From Xylanibacter ruminicola (GTDB taxonomy: Bacteria > Bacteroidota > Bacteroidia > Bacteroidales > Bacteroidaceae): a DNA stretch of 64,000 nucleotides. A program made the position numbers and the translations under genes. A model generated the notes under the pieces. It was not told the DNA's origin and did not search any database. It saw only the letters and a program-made list of their open reading frames with translations. The stretch is taken from positions 1-64,000 of the forward strand of contig SUYC01000001.1 of NCBI GenBank assembly GCA_015060625.1, given 5' to 3'. The first letter of the stretch is position 1. Every line of letters starts with the position of its first letter. Below, piece after piece: positions 24,855-34,669 of this stretch.

Positions 24855-25301
24855 ATGATTATTGACACTATTGAGAATCTGGGCAAATACGTTGAGCTTA
24901 ATCCGTTGTTTGCCGATGTGGTTGAGTTTTTGAAGAACAACAATCTTCAGACAATAGACGAGGGTAAGCACTTCATCAAGGATAAGGATCTGTTTGTAAA
25001 TATTCAGGTGGCTAAGGGTAAAACCCAAGAGGCTGCTGTTCTCGAAACACATATCGAGATGATTGATATCCAGATTCCTCTCACTTGTGAAGAGACTTTC
25101 GGTTATACCCCTCTGTGCGATCTGCCCGATTTCGAGTATAATGCCGAAAAAGATATTACCAAGTATGGCGATACCCAAGCGCAGACCTATGTAACTGTTA
25201 AACCCGGACAGTTTGTCATCTTCTTCCCGCAAGATGGGCATGCACCATGCATCATCAACCAGCCTGAAATCAAGAAAGCTATTTTCAAGGTGAAGGCTTG
25301 A
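24855..25301 (+). CDS. YhcH/YjgK/YiaL family protein
   Basis: The 148-residue protein is of the YhcH/DUF386 family, a cupin-like fold linked to sialic acid and other sugar-acid breakdown. Metal ligands are visible in AAVLETHIEMIDIQIPLTCE (His and Asp) and FFPQDGHAPCI. Exact sugar is unknown. It lies 25 bases after the MORN gene and 35 before glgB, so co-transcription is likely. Confidence 0.85.
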   Translation: MIIDTIENLGKYVELNPLFADVVEFLKNNNLQTIDEGKHFIKDKDLFVNIQVAKGKTQEAAVLETHIEMIDIQIPLTCEETFGYTPLCDLPDFEYNAEKDITKYGDTQAQTYVTVKPGQFVIFFPQDGHAPCIINQPEIKKAIFKVKA

Positions 25302-25336
25302 TACATTAAAAGCATAACAATAAATATACAATAACT

Positions 25337-27421
25337 ATGGAAACAAAGAAAAATTCGGTTAAGAAACCAGCAGCAAAGAAAGCTACGGCTAAGAAAGCTG
25401 CTACTGCTCAGCCTGAACATATTGGCTTGGTGCGTAACGATTCGTGGCTGGAGCCTTTCGAAGGTGCTATCCGCGGCCGTCACGATCATGCGCTGTGGAA
25501 ACTTAACCAACTGACCTGTAACGGCAAAAAGACACTCAGCCAGTTTGCCTCTGGTCATCTGTATTTTGGCTTGCATAAGTTGGCTAAGGGCTGGGTGTTC
25601 CGTGAGTGGGCACCTAATGCTACCGATATCTATCTGATTGGCGATTTTAATAATTGGCAGGAGAACGAGAAGTACCGCTGCAAGCGTATCGAGGGTACGG
25701 GCAACTGGGAACTGAAACTCAGCGAGAAAGCGCTGAAGCACGGTCAGCTTTACAAGATGAAAGTAAAGTGGAATGGGGGAGAAGGCGAACGCATTCCTGC
25801 TTGGTGCCGTCGTGTGGTTCAGGACGAGAATACGAAGATTTTCTCAGCTCAGGTGTGGAACCCTGAGGAGAAATATGAGTTCAAGAAAAAGAACTTCAAA
25901 CCCAAGAAGAACCCATTACTGATTTACGAGTGCCATGTGGGTATGGGACAGGATGCCGAGAAAGTGGGCACTTATAAGGAGTTTCAGGACAACGTGCTGC
26001 CGCGCGTTGTCAAGGATGGCTATAACTGCATTCAGGTGATGGCCATTCAGGAGCATCCTTACTATGGCTCGTTCGGCTATCATGTATCCTCTTTCTTTGC
26101 ACCAAGTAGCCGTTTCGGCACACCCGAGGAGCTGAAGGAACTGATAGATACTGCTCACAAGAATGGTATAGCTGTAATCATGGATATCGTGCATTCGCAT
26201 GCTGTTAAGAACGAGGTTGAGGGACTTGGCAATCTGGCTGGCGATCCCAATCAGTTCTTCTATCCTGGCGACCGTCATGAGCATCCGGCATGGGATTCGC
26301 TCTGCTTTGATTATGGTAAGGACGAGGTGCTCCACTTCCTGCTGTCTAACTGCAGATACTGGCTCGAGGAGTTCCACTTCGATGGCTTCCGCTTTGATGG
26401 TGTCACCTCTATGCTCTACTATTCGCATGGACTGGGTGAAGCCTTCGGTGGCTATGGCGATTACTTTAATGGGCACGAGGATGATAATGCCATCTGCTAT
26501 CTCACCTTGGCCAATAAGCTGATTCACGAGGTGAATCCTGCTGCCATCACCATTGCCGAAGAGGTATCGGGCATGCCGGGATTGGCTGCTAAGTTTGAGG
26601 ATGGTGGTTATGGCTTCGACTATCGTATGGCCATGAATATCCCTGATTACTGGATTAAGACGATTAAAGAGGTACGCGACGAGGATATCAATGTGTGCTC
26701 TATCTTCTGGGAGGTTAAGAATCGTCGTCCCGACGAGAAGACTATCTCGTACTGCGAGAGTCACGACCAGGCACTTGTGGGTGACAAAACCATTATCTTC
26801 CGCTTGATTGATGCTGATATGTATTGGCACTTTGCCAAGAAGGATGTGAACGATATTGCCCAGCGTGGTATCGCTCTGCATAAGATGATCCGTTTGGTTA
26901 CTGCTGCTGCCATTAATGGCGGCTATTTGAACTTTATGGGTAACGAGTTCGGACATCCTGAGTGGATCGACTTTCCACGTGAGGGTAATGGTTGGAGCTA
27001 TAAGTATGCGCGTCGCCAGTGGAATCTGGTAGATAATAAGGACCTGTGCTACCATTGGTTGGGCGACTTTGACCGTGAGATGCTGAAGGTGATTAAGAGT
27101 GTGCGTAACTTCCAGGACACACCTGTTACTGAAATCTGGCATAACGACAGCGATCAGGTGCTTTGCTTTATGCGTGGCGACTTGGTGTTTGTGTTCAACT
27201 TCTCGCCCACACGTAGCTATACCGACTATGGTTTCCTGGTACCAACAGGTTCGTATAAGGTGGTACTTAATACCGACTCGAAAGACTTTGGTGGAAACGG
27301 CTTTGCCGATGACACTGTTACCCACTTCACCAATTATGATCCGCTCTATGTAGCCGATCATAAGGAGTGGCTCAAACTCTATATCCCGGCTCGTTCAGCC
27401 GTTGTTTTGAAGAAAATTTAA
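25337..27421 (+). CDS. glgB: 1,4-alpha-glucan branching enzyme
   Basis: The 694-residue enzyme makes alpha-1,6 branches in glycogen. An unusual Lys/Ala-rich tail fills residues 1-28. A CBM48 domain follows (GWVFREWAPNATDIYLIGDF), then the GH13 barrel with nucleophile Asp in FDGFRFDGVTSMLYYSHG, acid Glu in TIAEEVSGMPG and ESHDQALVGDK. A C-terminal all-beta domain ends the protein. It is closer to the eukaryotic-like GlgB branch by the MLYYSHG motif. No other glycogen gene is in the window. Confidence 0.93.
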   Translation: METKKNSVKKPAAKKATAKKAATAQPEHIGLVRNDSWLEPFEGAIRGRHDHALWKLNQLTCNGKKTLSQFASGHLYFGLHKLAKGWVFREWAPNATDIYLIGDFNNWQENEKYRCKRIEGTGNWELKLSEKALKHGQLYKMKVKWNGGEGERIPAWCRRVVQDENTKIFSAQVWNPEEKYEFKKKNFKPKKNPLLIYECHVGMGQDAEKVGTYKEFQDNVLPRVVKDGYNCIQVMAIQEHPYYGSFGYHVSSFFAPSSRFGTPEELKELIDTAHKNGIAVIMDIVHSHAVKNEVEGLGNLAGDPNQFFYPGDRHEHPAWDSLCFDYGKDEVLHFLLSNCRYWLEEFHFDGFRFDGVTSMLYYSHGLGEAFGGYGDYFNGHEDDNAICYLTLANKLIHEVNPAAITIAEEVSGMPGLAAKFEDGGYGFDYRMAMNIPDYWIKTIKEVRDEDINVCSIFWEVKNRRPDEKTISYCESHDQALVGDKTIIFRLIDADMYWHFAKKDVNDIAQRGIALHKMIRLVTAAAINGGYLNFMGNEFGHPEWIDFPREGNGWSYKYARRQWNLVDNKDLCYHWLGDFDREMLKVIKSVRNFQDTPVTEIWHNDSDQVLCFMRGDLVFVFNFSPTRSYTDYGFLVPTGSYKVVLNTDSKDFGGNGFADDTVTHFTNYDPLYVADHKEWLKLYIPARSAVVLKKI

Positions 27422-27423
27422 AT

Positions 27424-28587
27424 ATGAATTATCGAAAAAAGAAACAAGAGGGTAGCGCCATGACCATCCGCGTTGTGTGCGCTATCGTTTTTATTCTATT
27501 CTCATGGTGCTGGCTGTTCTATTTCCAGAACGACCTGCTTAAGATGGCGCAGCATGTGCTCAGTCATGGCATCACGCATTATAACCGACTAGTGGGTGCT
27601 ATTGGTATCACCCTTGTGCTTTATCTGCTCCAGCATCTTATCCATAAGGTAACGCAGCTCAATAAGAGTTTTTATGCGCTTACCTATTTTCCTTCTATGT
27701 TGGCTTTGGGCATGCTTACCGATATTGTGCCCGATCCAGCAGGAGGCATCACGCATGATTTCTCGTGGTGGCTGATTATCTTTTATTTGTTGCTTTGGGG
27801 CGGATGCACGTATCTGTTTACCAAGTTGCAGGAAATCGACGACGATCCTTATACCAACATCCTGTCTCGTTCCATGTGGATGAATCTGCTCATCATGATT
27901 ATCCTCATGATTATGACGGTAAGTATCGGCAATACCAATGCCGTATTCCATTATCGCATGCGAGCCGAGCGCTGTTTGCTCGAAAAAGATTGGGATGGTG
28001 CGTTGGCTGTAGGTAAAAAATCGTTAGAGTGCGACGAGCATCTGGTGATGCTGCGTATGCAGGCTTTAGCCCGTAAGGATGCCTTAGGCGAGAAACTATT
28101 TGAGTATAAGGTTTGTGGAAGCAGTAAGAGTATTCTGCCCACCAATGGTGGCTCCACCTTATTATTATATCCAGTAGATAGCGTATATAAGTTTATGGGT
28201 GCTGCTCCTGCCTATCAGATGGAGCCCATGCACTATCTCGAGTTGGTGCAGCATCATGTGCTGTGTAAGGATTCTATCCCCAGTAAGGTGGTGGCCGACT
28301 ATCAGTTGTCGGGTTATCTTATCGATAAGCAGCTGGATGCCTTTGCCAGCGAGATAGGTAAGTATTATGCCCTGAACGATAGCTTGCCCAAGCATTATCG
28401 TGAGGCTTTGGTATTGTATGGGCATCTGCGCTCAAAACCCGTAGCTTTTTATCGTAATACCGTATTAGACGAGGATTACGAGAACTTCCGCGAACTGCGC
28501 CGCCAATATCCTAACAAAATGGAACAGAAGGGTAAGGTGGAGGATCAGTATTTTGGTACTTACTGGTATTACTATTGGTACGAATAA
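27424..28587 (+). CDS. DUF6057-like membrane protein
   Basis: The 387-residue protein has about four transmembrane segments in its first half (for example VVCAIVFILFSWCWLFYF and MWMNLLIMIILMIMTVSIG) and a soluble C-terminal half (CLLEKDWDGALAVGKKSLEC) that looks like alpha-helical repeats. It resembles DUF6057 proteins of Bacteroidales. The ATG is three bases after the glgB stop; the longer frame overlaps glgB and is not favoured. Function unknown. Confidence 0.6.
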   Translation: MNYRKKKQEGSAMTIRVVCAIVFILFSWCWLFYFQNDLLKMAQHVLSHGITHYNRLVGAIGITLVLYLLQHLIHKVTQLNKSFYALTYFPSMLALGMLTDIVPDPAGGITHDFSWWLIIFYLLLWGGCTYLFTKLQEIDDDPYTNILSRSMWMNLLIMIILMIMTVSIGNTNAVFHYRMRAERCLLEKDWDGALAVGKKSLECDEHLVMLRMQALARKDALGEKLFEYKVCGSSKSILPTNGGSTLLLYPVDSVYKFMGAAPAYQMEPMHYLELVQHHVLCKDSIPSKVVADYQLSGYLIDKQLDAFASEIGKYYALNDSLPKHYREALVLYGHLRSKPVAFYRNTVLDEDYENFRELRRQYPNKMEQKGKVEDQYFGTYWYYYWYE

Positions 28588-28607
28588 ACTAACTCATCGA
28601 TATAAAC

Positions 28608-28635
28608 AATAAAGCCTCCAGACGGAGGCTTTATT
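28608..28635. terminator. Bidirectional terminator
   Basis: Perfect 12-bp arms AATAAAGCCTCC and GGAGGCTTTATT enclose a four-base loop. It lies between converging genes and has A/T-rich arms on both sides, so it can serve both strands. Confidence 0.85.
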
Positions 28636-28639
28636 TGTT

Positions 28640-30301
28640 TTATTTGTAGAGGAAACGCTTGATACTCTTTTTAGGTGTCTTTTCAAACTCCTCTTCGTGA
28701 ATTTCGATTTCCGAGATCTTTTCGTAGGCAGGAAGTATCTCGTTCAGACCGTTACGGTTCTGCTCCATGATGTTCTTCAGGTCGTCGTCTGAGAAGCCCA
28801 TGTTTTTGGCCTCGTCCATATCGGGGTGAACCAAAGCAACTAATTTGTTGTCGCGCTGAACCACGAGACTCTCGATGACCATGGTCATCGAGTTCAACTT
28901 GTCCTCAATCTCCTCTGGGTAAATGTTCTGTCCGTTAGGTCCCAAGAGCATGTTCTTAGAGCGTCCGTTGATAAACACGTTGCCATCGGCATCCATCGTA
29001 CCCAAATCGCCAGTATGGTACCAACCATCGCGATCGATGGTCTCGGCAGTGGCCTCTGGATTCTTGTAGTAACCCAACATCACATTTGGACCCTTGGTAA
29101 GAATCTCACCAGGAATGCGCTGTGGATCGGGCGATACAATCTTTACCTCCTGATGCAAAGCGGCGCGTCCGCACGAACCGGGGGCAAAGGTATGCCAATC
29201 GCGATAGCAGATGATAGGTGCACACTCAGTAGCACCATATCCCACGGTATAGGGGAAGTCGATACGCTTCAGGAAGCGCTCTACCTCCTGGTTGAGTGCT
29301 GCACCACCGATAATCACCTCGTACATGTTGCCACCAAAGGCTTTAAGAACCTCCTGACAAATCATCTCGCGTACTTTCTTCGAAATGACAGGCATCTGCA
29401 GCAGCAGGCGCATGCGGTTGTTCTGTATCTTGGGGAATACCTTCTTGCGGATAATCTTCTCGATAATCAGAGGTACGGCGATGACGATACGTGGACGAAT
29501 CTCGGCCAAAGCCTGTGCGATGATGGCGGGCGAGGGCACACGGTTCAGATAGTAAACATGACAACCGTGCAGGAATTCGAACATGAACTCGAATGCCATA
29601 CCATACATGTGAGCCATTGGCAGCATCGAGATGATCTTGTCGCCAGCCTTAATGGTATTGCCAAGCACGCTCATGGCAAAGTCGAAGTTCGACCAGAGCG
29701 CACGGTAAGGCAGCATCACGCCCTTCGAGAAGCCTGTTGTACCACTGGTATAGTTGATAACAGCCAGTTCTTCAGGACTTTCTTCCTGATAATAGTGTAC
29801 ATGCTCCTTGCGGAAGTATTTTGGGAATTTTTTGCCGTAGAGTTCATTCAGATGTTCGCGTGCGTAGGTTAATTTATCGGTACGCGAAATCATGAGAGAG
29901 TAATCGGGGTTGTTGATGATACCCTCGAGTGTTGGCATGGCTTGTGGATCGATGATGGTAGCCACATGGTCGCCCACAAAGAGTAGGCGTGCCTCGGAGT
30001 GGTTCACGATGTTGTGTACCTGCTCGGCGTTAAACTCGTGCAGGATGGGCACAGCAATAGCACCATAGGTAAGTGTGGCTAAGAAAGCCACTGCCCATTG
30101 TGATGAATTGCGACCACAAAGAGCAATCTTGTCGCCCTTTCGTATGCCGCTGTTTTCGAAAAGAATATGCAGCTTTTCGATTTTTCTGGCTACGTCATGA
30201 AACTGTAGTGTCTGGCCCTTAAAGTCGGTCAGCGCGTCGCGATCCCAATTATCTATGATACTCTTTTGTATAAGAGCGTTAAAACATGGTATATGTTCCA
30301 T
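28640..30301 (-). CDS. Long-chain acyl-CoA synthetase-like AMP-binding protein (copy 2)
   Basis: The 553-residue enzyme belongs to the ANL superfamily. It has the AMP-binding loop NYTSGTTGFSKGVMLPYRAL, the VGYGATECAPI motif, YHTGDLGTMDADGNVFINGR and the C-terminal Lys in ETPKKSIKRFLY. It should adenylate a fatty acid and load it on CoA. It is about as long as, and highly similar to, the gene immediately upstream; the two look like a tandem duplication. The ATG lies six bases after the stop of that gene. Confidence 0.88.
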   Translation of the reverse strand: MEHIPCFNALIQKSIIDNWDRDALTDFKGQTLQFHDVARKIEKLHILFENSGIRKGDKIALCGRNSSQWAVAFLATLTYGAIAVPILHEFNAEQVHNIVNHSEARLLFVGDHVATIIDPQAMPTLEGIINNPDYSLMISRTDKLTYAREHLNELYGKKFPKYFRKEHVHYYQEESPEELAVINYTSGTTGFSKGVMLPYRALWSNFDFAMSVLGNTIKAGDKIISMLPMAHMYGMAFEFMFEFLHGCHVYYLNRVPSPAIIAQALAEIRPRIVIAVPLIIEKIIRKKVFPKIQNNRMRLLLQMPVISKKVREMICQEVLKAFGGNMYEVIIGGAALNQEVERFLKRIDFPYTVGYGATECAPIICYRDWHTFAPGSCGRAALHQEVKIVSPDPQRIPGEILTKGPNVMLGYYKNPEATAETIDRDGWYHTGDLGTMDADGNVFINGRSKNMLLGPNGQNIYPEEIEDKLNSMTMVIESLVVQRDNKLVALVHPDMDEAKNMGFSDDDLKNIMEQNRNGLNEILPAYEKISEIEIHEEEFEKTPKKSIKRFLYK

Positions 30302-30307
30302 AAGCAA

Positions 30308-31966
30308 TTAGTTATTCTTATATAGGTAGCGTTTAATACTCTTCTTTGGTGTCTTTGCAAACTCTTCTTCATGCAGCTCGATAGCCGAGATACGGCTATA
30401 GGCAGGCAGCATGTTGTTAAGCTCCTGACGGTTCTGCTCCATGATATGCTCCAGCTCCTCCCGACTGAAACTTACCACCTCATCCTTATCGGGATGTACC
30501 AAGGCCACCAGTTTGTCGCCACGCTGAATCACCAGACTCTCTGACACCATGGTCATTGTGTTCAACTTGTCTTCTATCTCTTCGGGATATACGTTCTGTC
30601 CGTTGGCACCCAGCAGCATGTTCTTAGAGCGGCCACGAATAAAGATATGACCACTGGGCAGCATGGTGCCTAAGTCGCCCGTATGATACCAGCCCTCGAC
30701 ATCGATAGCCTCGCGGGTAGCCTCGTCATTCAGATAGTAGCCCAGCATCAGGTTGGTGCCTCGGGTTACAATCTCGCCAGCAATGTTCTCCGGATCGGGA
30801 CTCAGAATCTTCACCTCCATACGATCTACAGGCTGTCCGCACGAACCGCCAATAAAGTCTTGATAGTCACAATAGGAGATGAGTGGTGCGCACTCGGTAG
30901 TGCCATAGCCCACAGTAACGGGGAATCCGATAGAGAGCAGGAACTCCTCAACCTCCTTAGAGAGTGGGGCGCCGCCAACAATCACCTCGTACAGGTTGCC
31001 GCCAAAGGCATTATATACCTCGTTGCAAATGCGGCTCTTTACCTTCTTGCTCACTACTGGCATGTTAAGCAGTAGGCGCATGCGGTTGTTCTGTATCTTG
31101 GGGAATACTTTTTTACGGATTATCTTCTCGATAATCAGCGGAACGGTAATGATACATGCGGGTTTAACGGTAGCAAATGCCTCGGCAATGATCGCTGGAC
31201 TCGGCAGGCGAGTGAGGAAGAACAGATGGCATCCGTTACAGAATCCGAACAGGAACTCTACGGCCATACCATACATGTGTGCCATCGGCAGAATACTCAG
31301 CATGTTGTCGCCGGGCTTCACGTTTCTACCCAGTACACGCAACATGAACTCTACGTTACCCCATATAGCGCGGTAGGGCAGCATCACGCCTTTCGAAAAA
31401 CCCGTTGTACCGCTGGTGTAGTTAATCATCGACAACTCTTCGGCCGTATCTTCATGGTAGTTTACATGTTCGGCACGGAATGCTTTGGGGAACTTGCTAC
31501 CAAACATCATATTAAGATGTTCGCGTGCGTACGTGATCTTCTCAGATCGAGATATGTACAGCGAGAAGTCGGGCAAGTTAATGATGGCCTCTAAAGCAGG
31601 CATCGCTTCAGCGTCGATCGTCTTAACAGCAAAATCGCCGATAAACAGCAGGCGGGCACCTGAGTGATTCACAATATTCTGAATCTGTTCGCCGTTAAAC
31701 TCGTGCAGAATGGGCACGGCAACGGCACCATAGGTGAGCGTAGCTAAGAATGCAACAGCCCAATGGGCAGAGTTACGACCGCAAATGGCAATCTTGTCGC
31801 CCTTTACTACACCACTGTTTTCGAATAATATGTGGATTTTCTCAATTTTGCGTGCAACGTCGTGATACTGAAGCGTTATACCCTGATAATCTGTGAGGGC
31901 ATCTTGATTCCAGTTGTCTACAATCGCTTTTTGTAATAAAGCATTAAAACTGCTAAATTCTTTCAT
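30308..31966 (-). CDS. Long-chain acyl-CoA synthetase-like AMP-binding protein (copy 1)
   Basis: The 552-residue paralogue has the same layout: NYTSGTTGFSKGVMLPYRAI, VGYGTTECAPLISY, YHTGDLGTMLPSGHIFIRGR and a terminal TPKKSIKRYLY. It lacks a signal peptide and should act on fatty acids in the cytoplasm. It is first in the pair and has its own promoter (31996-32027). The sequence has diverged from copy 2 more in the middle than at the catalytic motifs, which suggests that both remain functional and may prefer different substrates. Confidence 0.88.
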   Translation of the reverse strand: MKEFSSFNALLQKAIVDNWNQDALTDYQGITLQYHDVARKIEKIHILFENSGVVKGDKIAICGRNSAHWAVAFLATLTYGAVAVPILHEFNGEQIQNIVNHSGARLLFIGDFAVKTIDAEAMPALEAIINLPDFSLYISRSEKITYAREHLNMMFGSKFPKAFRAEHVNYHEDTAEELSMINYTSGTTGFSKGVMLPYRAIWGNVEFMLRVLGRNVKPGDNMLSILPMAHMYGMAVEFLFGFCNGCHLFFLTRLPSPAIIAEAFATVKPACIITVPLIIEKIIRKKVFPKIQNNRMRLLLNMPVVSKKVKSRICNEVYNAFGGNLYEVIVGGAPLSKEVEEFLLSIGFPVTVGYGTTECAPLISYCDYQDFIGGSCGQPVDRMEVKILSPDPENIAGEIVTRGTNLMLGYYLNDEATREAIDVEGWYHTGDLGTMLPSGHIFIRGRSKNMLLGANGQNVYPEEIEDKLNTMTMVSESLVIQRGDKLVALVHPDKDEVVSFSREELEHIMEQNRQELNNMLPAYSRISAIELHEEEFAKTPKKSIKRYLYKNN

Positions 31967-31972
31967 TAAAAC

Positions 31973-32027
31973 TGCACAATTTTTGAAATTTTGTGCAAAG
32001 GTAATTCATTTTTTGCACACTACCAAA
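31973..32027 (-). promoter_or_regulatory. Acyl-CoA synthetase operon promoter with TGCACAA operator
   Basis: On the minus strand TACCTTTG lies at 31996-32003 and TTTG at 32024-32027, 20 bases apart. An inverted repeat TGCACAA-N11-TTGTGCA (31973-31997) overlaps the transcription start, and a further TTGTGCA-like copy sits near 32034, so a dimeric repressor is likely. Confidence 0.55.
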
Positions 32028-32052
32028 TGTTTTTGTGCAATTTTTATAAAAA

Positions 32053-33300
32053 TTACTCATATCTCATTGATTTCGCTGGATGGATGTGCGAAATCAAGTA
32101 GCTTGGTGCTATCAGAACGAACACGCAGATGAGCAGCGTGGCCAGGTTGATGAGGGCTATCAATGGCAAATTCAATTCCATTGGTGCTTCGCTCACATAG
32201 TAGGTTTGTGGGTCGAGGGTAATAAAGCCTGTGTACTGTTGGAGCAGTACGATGCCGATACCTACGATGTTACCCCAGAATAATCCCTGGCCGATGATAA
32301 ATACCGAGAACCATAGGAATGTGTGGCGAACGGTATTATTACGGGCGCCTAAGGCCTTCAGGATACCAATCATCTGTGTGCGTTCCAGGATGATGATAAG
32401 CAAACCGCTAATCATGGTGAACCCTGCCACACATACCATTAGTGCCAGGATAATCCATACGTTGATGTCGAGCAACTCTAACCACGAGAATACCTGTGGA
32501 TACAGCTCGTAAATCGTCTCGGATGTGAGCGAGTTGCCCTGCTCGTCGCTGGTGCGATTGATGTGGTCGATAAACTGGTTGGCTGTTTCGTTCACCTTCT
32601 CAAAGTCTTTCACGAGCACCTCTATGCCAGTTGCCTGATTATCGGTCCAACCGTTCAGTTTGTTGGCTGTATGCAAGTCGGTAAAACACAGTGTCTCGTC
32701 GAAACGCGTCATGTTCGTCTGGTAGATGCCGCTGATGGTAAACTTACGTGTGCGCACATCCTGATTGTCGATAAAATAGCCAAAAACCTTGTCGCCGACT
32801 TTTAGTCGCATCTTGCTGGCTATCATATTGGAAATCAGAAGGTTGTATTTGCTCTTTTTGGCGCTGAACGAGGTGATGTGACCTGCTGCAAGATGCTGAC
32901 TCAGGAAAGTTGTGTCGTATTCTTCGGCAATACCTTTGATGGCAATTCCTAAGAAATCGTCGTCGGTTTTCAGGATACCCTGCGTCATGCTGAAGCGTTC
33001 GGCTTTGGCCACGCCTGGCAGTTTGTTCACAGCCTTCATCAAACTGTCGTTGGCACAGATGGGGTGAGGGTCAGAACCGTTGTAGTTCATGATGTTGTGC
33101 ACCTGGATATGACTGCCAAATCCCACCACCTTATCGCGGATGGTGTGCTTAAATCCAAGAACCACGCTTACCGTTACTATCATCACAGCCAATCCGATAG
33201 CCACGCCAATGGTTGCTATACGAATAGCTGGGCGACTCACTTTTCGTTTGTCGCCCTGATCGCTATAAATTCTCTTAGCTATGTATAACGGTAAATTCAA
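32053..33300 (-). CDS. FtsX-like ABC transporter permease (LolE/MacB type)
   Basis: The 415-residue protein has an N-terminal transmembrane helix (IATIGVAIGLAVMIVTVSVV), a large periplasmic domain (GSHIQVHNIMNYNGSD onward) and three more helices, with the FtsX-like core LKALGARNNTVRHTFL. This layout fits lipoprotein-releasing LolC/LolE permeases. No ATPase gene adjoins, so its partner lies elsewhere. The only start in frame is a TTG, with a stop just before it, set in an AATTGATAATTGA repeat. Confidence 0.85.
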   Translation of the reverse strand: MNLPLYIAKRIYSDQGDKRKVSRPAIRIATIGVAIGLAVMIVTVSVVLGFKHTIRDKVVGFGSHIQVHNIMNYNGSDPHPICANDSLMKAVNKLPGVAKAERFSMTQGILKTDDDFLGIAIKGIAEEYDTTFLSQHLAAGHITSFSAKKSKYNLLISNMIASKMRLKVGDKVFGYFIDNQDVRTRKFTISGIYQTNMTRFDETLCFTDLHTANKLNGWTDNQATGIEVLVKDFEKVNETANQFIDHINRTSDEQGNSLTSETIYELYPQVFSWLELLDINVWIILALMVCVAGFTMISGLLIIILERTQMIGILKALGARNNTVRHTFLWFSVFIIGQGLFWGNIVGIGIVLLQQYTGFITLDPQTYYVSEAPMELNLPLIALINLATLLICVFVLIAPSYLISHIHPAKSMRYE

Positions 33301-33331
33301 TTATCAATTATCAATTATCAATTGTCAATTG
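33299..33331. repeat. AATTATC/AATTGAC simple repeat at a gene junction
   Basis: Four to five copies of a seven-base AATTATC-type unit fill the gap between the aminotransferase 3' end and the permease start. The permease TTG start lies in the last copy. Confidence 0.7.
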
Positions 33332-33335
33332 TAAA

Positions 33336-34541
33336 TCACTCTTCGTCCACTCGTCCTGGGTAGGCCTCGAGTGCTTTGCGCAGTACGATGAGTGCGCGCT
33401 CAAGATCTTTCTTCTGCAATACGTAGGCAATACGTACCTGATTGATACCTGCTCCGGGGGTGGTGTAGAATCCGGCAGCTGGCGCCATCATGACAGTCTC
33501 GCCTTCGTATTCGAACTCAGACAAGCACCAACGGCAGAACTTTTCGGCATCATCTACAGGCAGTTTGGCCACTGTGTAGAAAGCACCCATAGGGATAGGT
33601 GAGTAAACACCAGGTATGCGGTTCAGTCCGTCGATCAGGCACTTACGGCGCTCTACGTACTCGTCGTACACATCGCGATAGTATTCCTCTGGGGCATCCA
33701 GCGAAGCTTCGGCTACTATCTGTCCAATCAATGGGGGTGAGAGTCGAGCCTGACAGAATTTCATCACAGCTTTGCGCACCTCGGCATTCTTGGTAATCAG
33801 GGCACCGATACGGATACCACACTCCGAATAGCGCTTAGAAACAGAGTCAATCAGAATCACGTTCTGTTCGATTCCCTCCAGGTGGCAAGCCGAGATATAA
33901 GGTGAGCCTGTGTAGATGTACTCACGATACACCTCGTCGGAGAAGAGGTAGAGGTCGTACTTCTTCACCAGGTCGCGAATCTGGTTCATTTCGCGACGGG
34001 TATAGAGGTAGCCCGTTGGGTTGTTGGGGTTACATATCATAATAGCGCGTGTGCGCTCATTAATCAGTTCCTCGAATTTCTCAACCTTTGGGAGCGAGAA
34101 TCCCTCCTCGATCGTTGTGGCGATGGTGCGTATTTTGGCTCCTGCCGAAATGGCAAAGGCCATATAGTTGGCGTAAGCTGGCTCTGGTACGATAATCTCA
34201 TCGCCAGGGTTCAGACAGCTGAGGAATGCAAACAGCACTGCCTCGCTACCACCACTGGTAATGATGATATCATCAGCCGTTACATTGATATTGTACTTGG
34301 CATAATAGTCTACCAACTTTTCGCGATAGCTCTGATAGCCCTGTGAAGGTGAATACTCCAGGATACTGCGATCAATCTGCTTCAGAGCATCGAGTCCTAC
34401 TTGTGGCGTTGGTAGGTCAGGCTGACCGATGTTCAGATGGTACACCTTGGTACCTCTTTTCTTGGCGGCTACAGCGAGAGGGGCGAGTTTTCTGATAGGC
34501 GACTCGGGCATCTCCAGTCCGCGAACTGATATCTCAGGCAT
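33336..34541 (-). CDS. PLP-dependent aminotransferase (AspC-like, class I)
   Basis: The 401-residue enzyme is a fold-type I aminotransferase. PLP contacts are visible: VYHLNIGQPDLPTPQ, ITSGGSEAVLFAF, NPNNPTG, SDEVYREY and the Schiff-base Lys in LIDSVSKRYSECGIRIG. The substrate is likely aspartate or a related amino acid. A -7 box (TACCTTTG) is at 34591-34598 on the minus strand. It lies upstream of the LolE-like gene, possibly on one transcript. Confidence 0.9.
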   Translation of the reverse strand: MPEISVRGLEMPESPIRKLAPLAVAAKKRGTKVYHLNIGQPDLPTPQVGLDALKQIDRSILEYSPSQGYQSYREKLVDYYAKYNINVTADDIIITSGGSEAVLFAFLSCLNPGDEIIVPEPAYANYMAFAISAGAKIRTIATTIEEGFSLPKVEKFEELINERTRAIMICNPNNPTGYLYTRREMNQIRDLVKKYDLYLFSDEVYREYIYTGSPYISACHLEGIEQNVILIDSVSKRYSECGIRIGALITKNAEVRKAVMKFCQARLSPPLIGQIVAEASLDAPEEYYRDVYDEYVERRKCLIDGLNRIPGVYSPIPMGAFYTVAKLPVDDAEKFCRWCLSEFEYEGETVMMAPAAGFYTTPGAGINQVRIAYVLQKKDLERALIVLRKALEAYPGRVDEE

Positions 34542-34590
34542 CTTTTGTAATTTACAATTTTACTATTTACAATTTTAATATTTTGCGCTG

Positions 34591-34598
34591 CAAAGGTA
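34591..34598 (-). promoter_or_regulatory. Aminotransferase -7 box (TACCTTTG)
   Basis: The box is 50 bases before the aminotransferase ATG, in a gap shared with the divergent pseudokinase gene. Confidence 0.5.
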
Positions 34599-34640
34599 CT
34601 AAAATATTTTTAAAACATGCTTTTTTTCGATTTATTTGTT

Positions 34641-34648
34641 TACTTTTG
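34641..34648 (+). promoter_or_regulatory. Pseudokinase gene -7 box (TACTTTTG)
   Basis: The box lies 21 bases before the ATG at 34670 and argues against the longer frame from 34583. Confidence 0.5.
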
Positions 34649-34669
34649 CACCAAAATTGTGAGTTAGCG

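Noticed and set aside
25916..27361. 481-codon minus-strand frame opposite glgB
   Set aside because: Antisense shadow of glgB; no promoter or domain.
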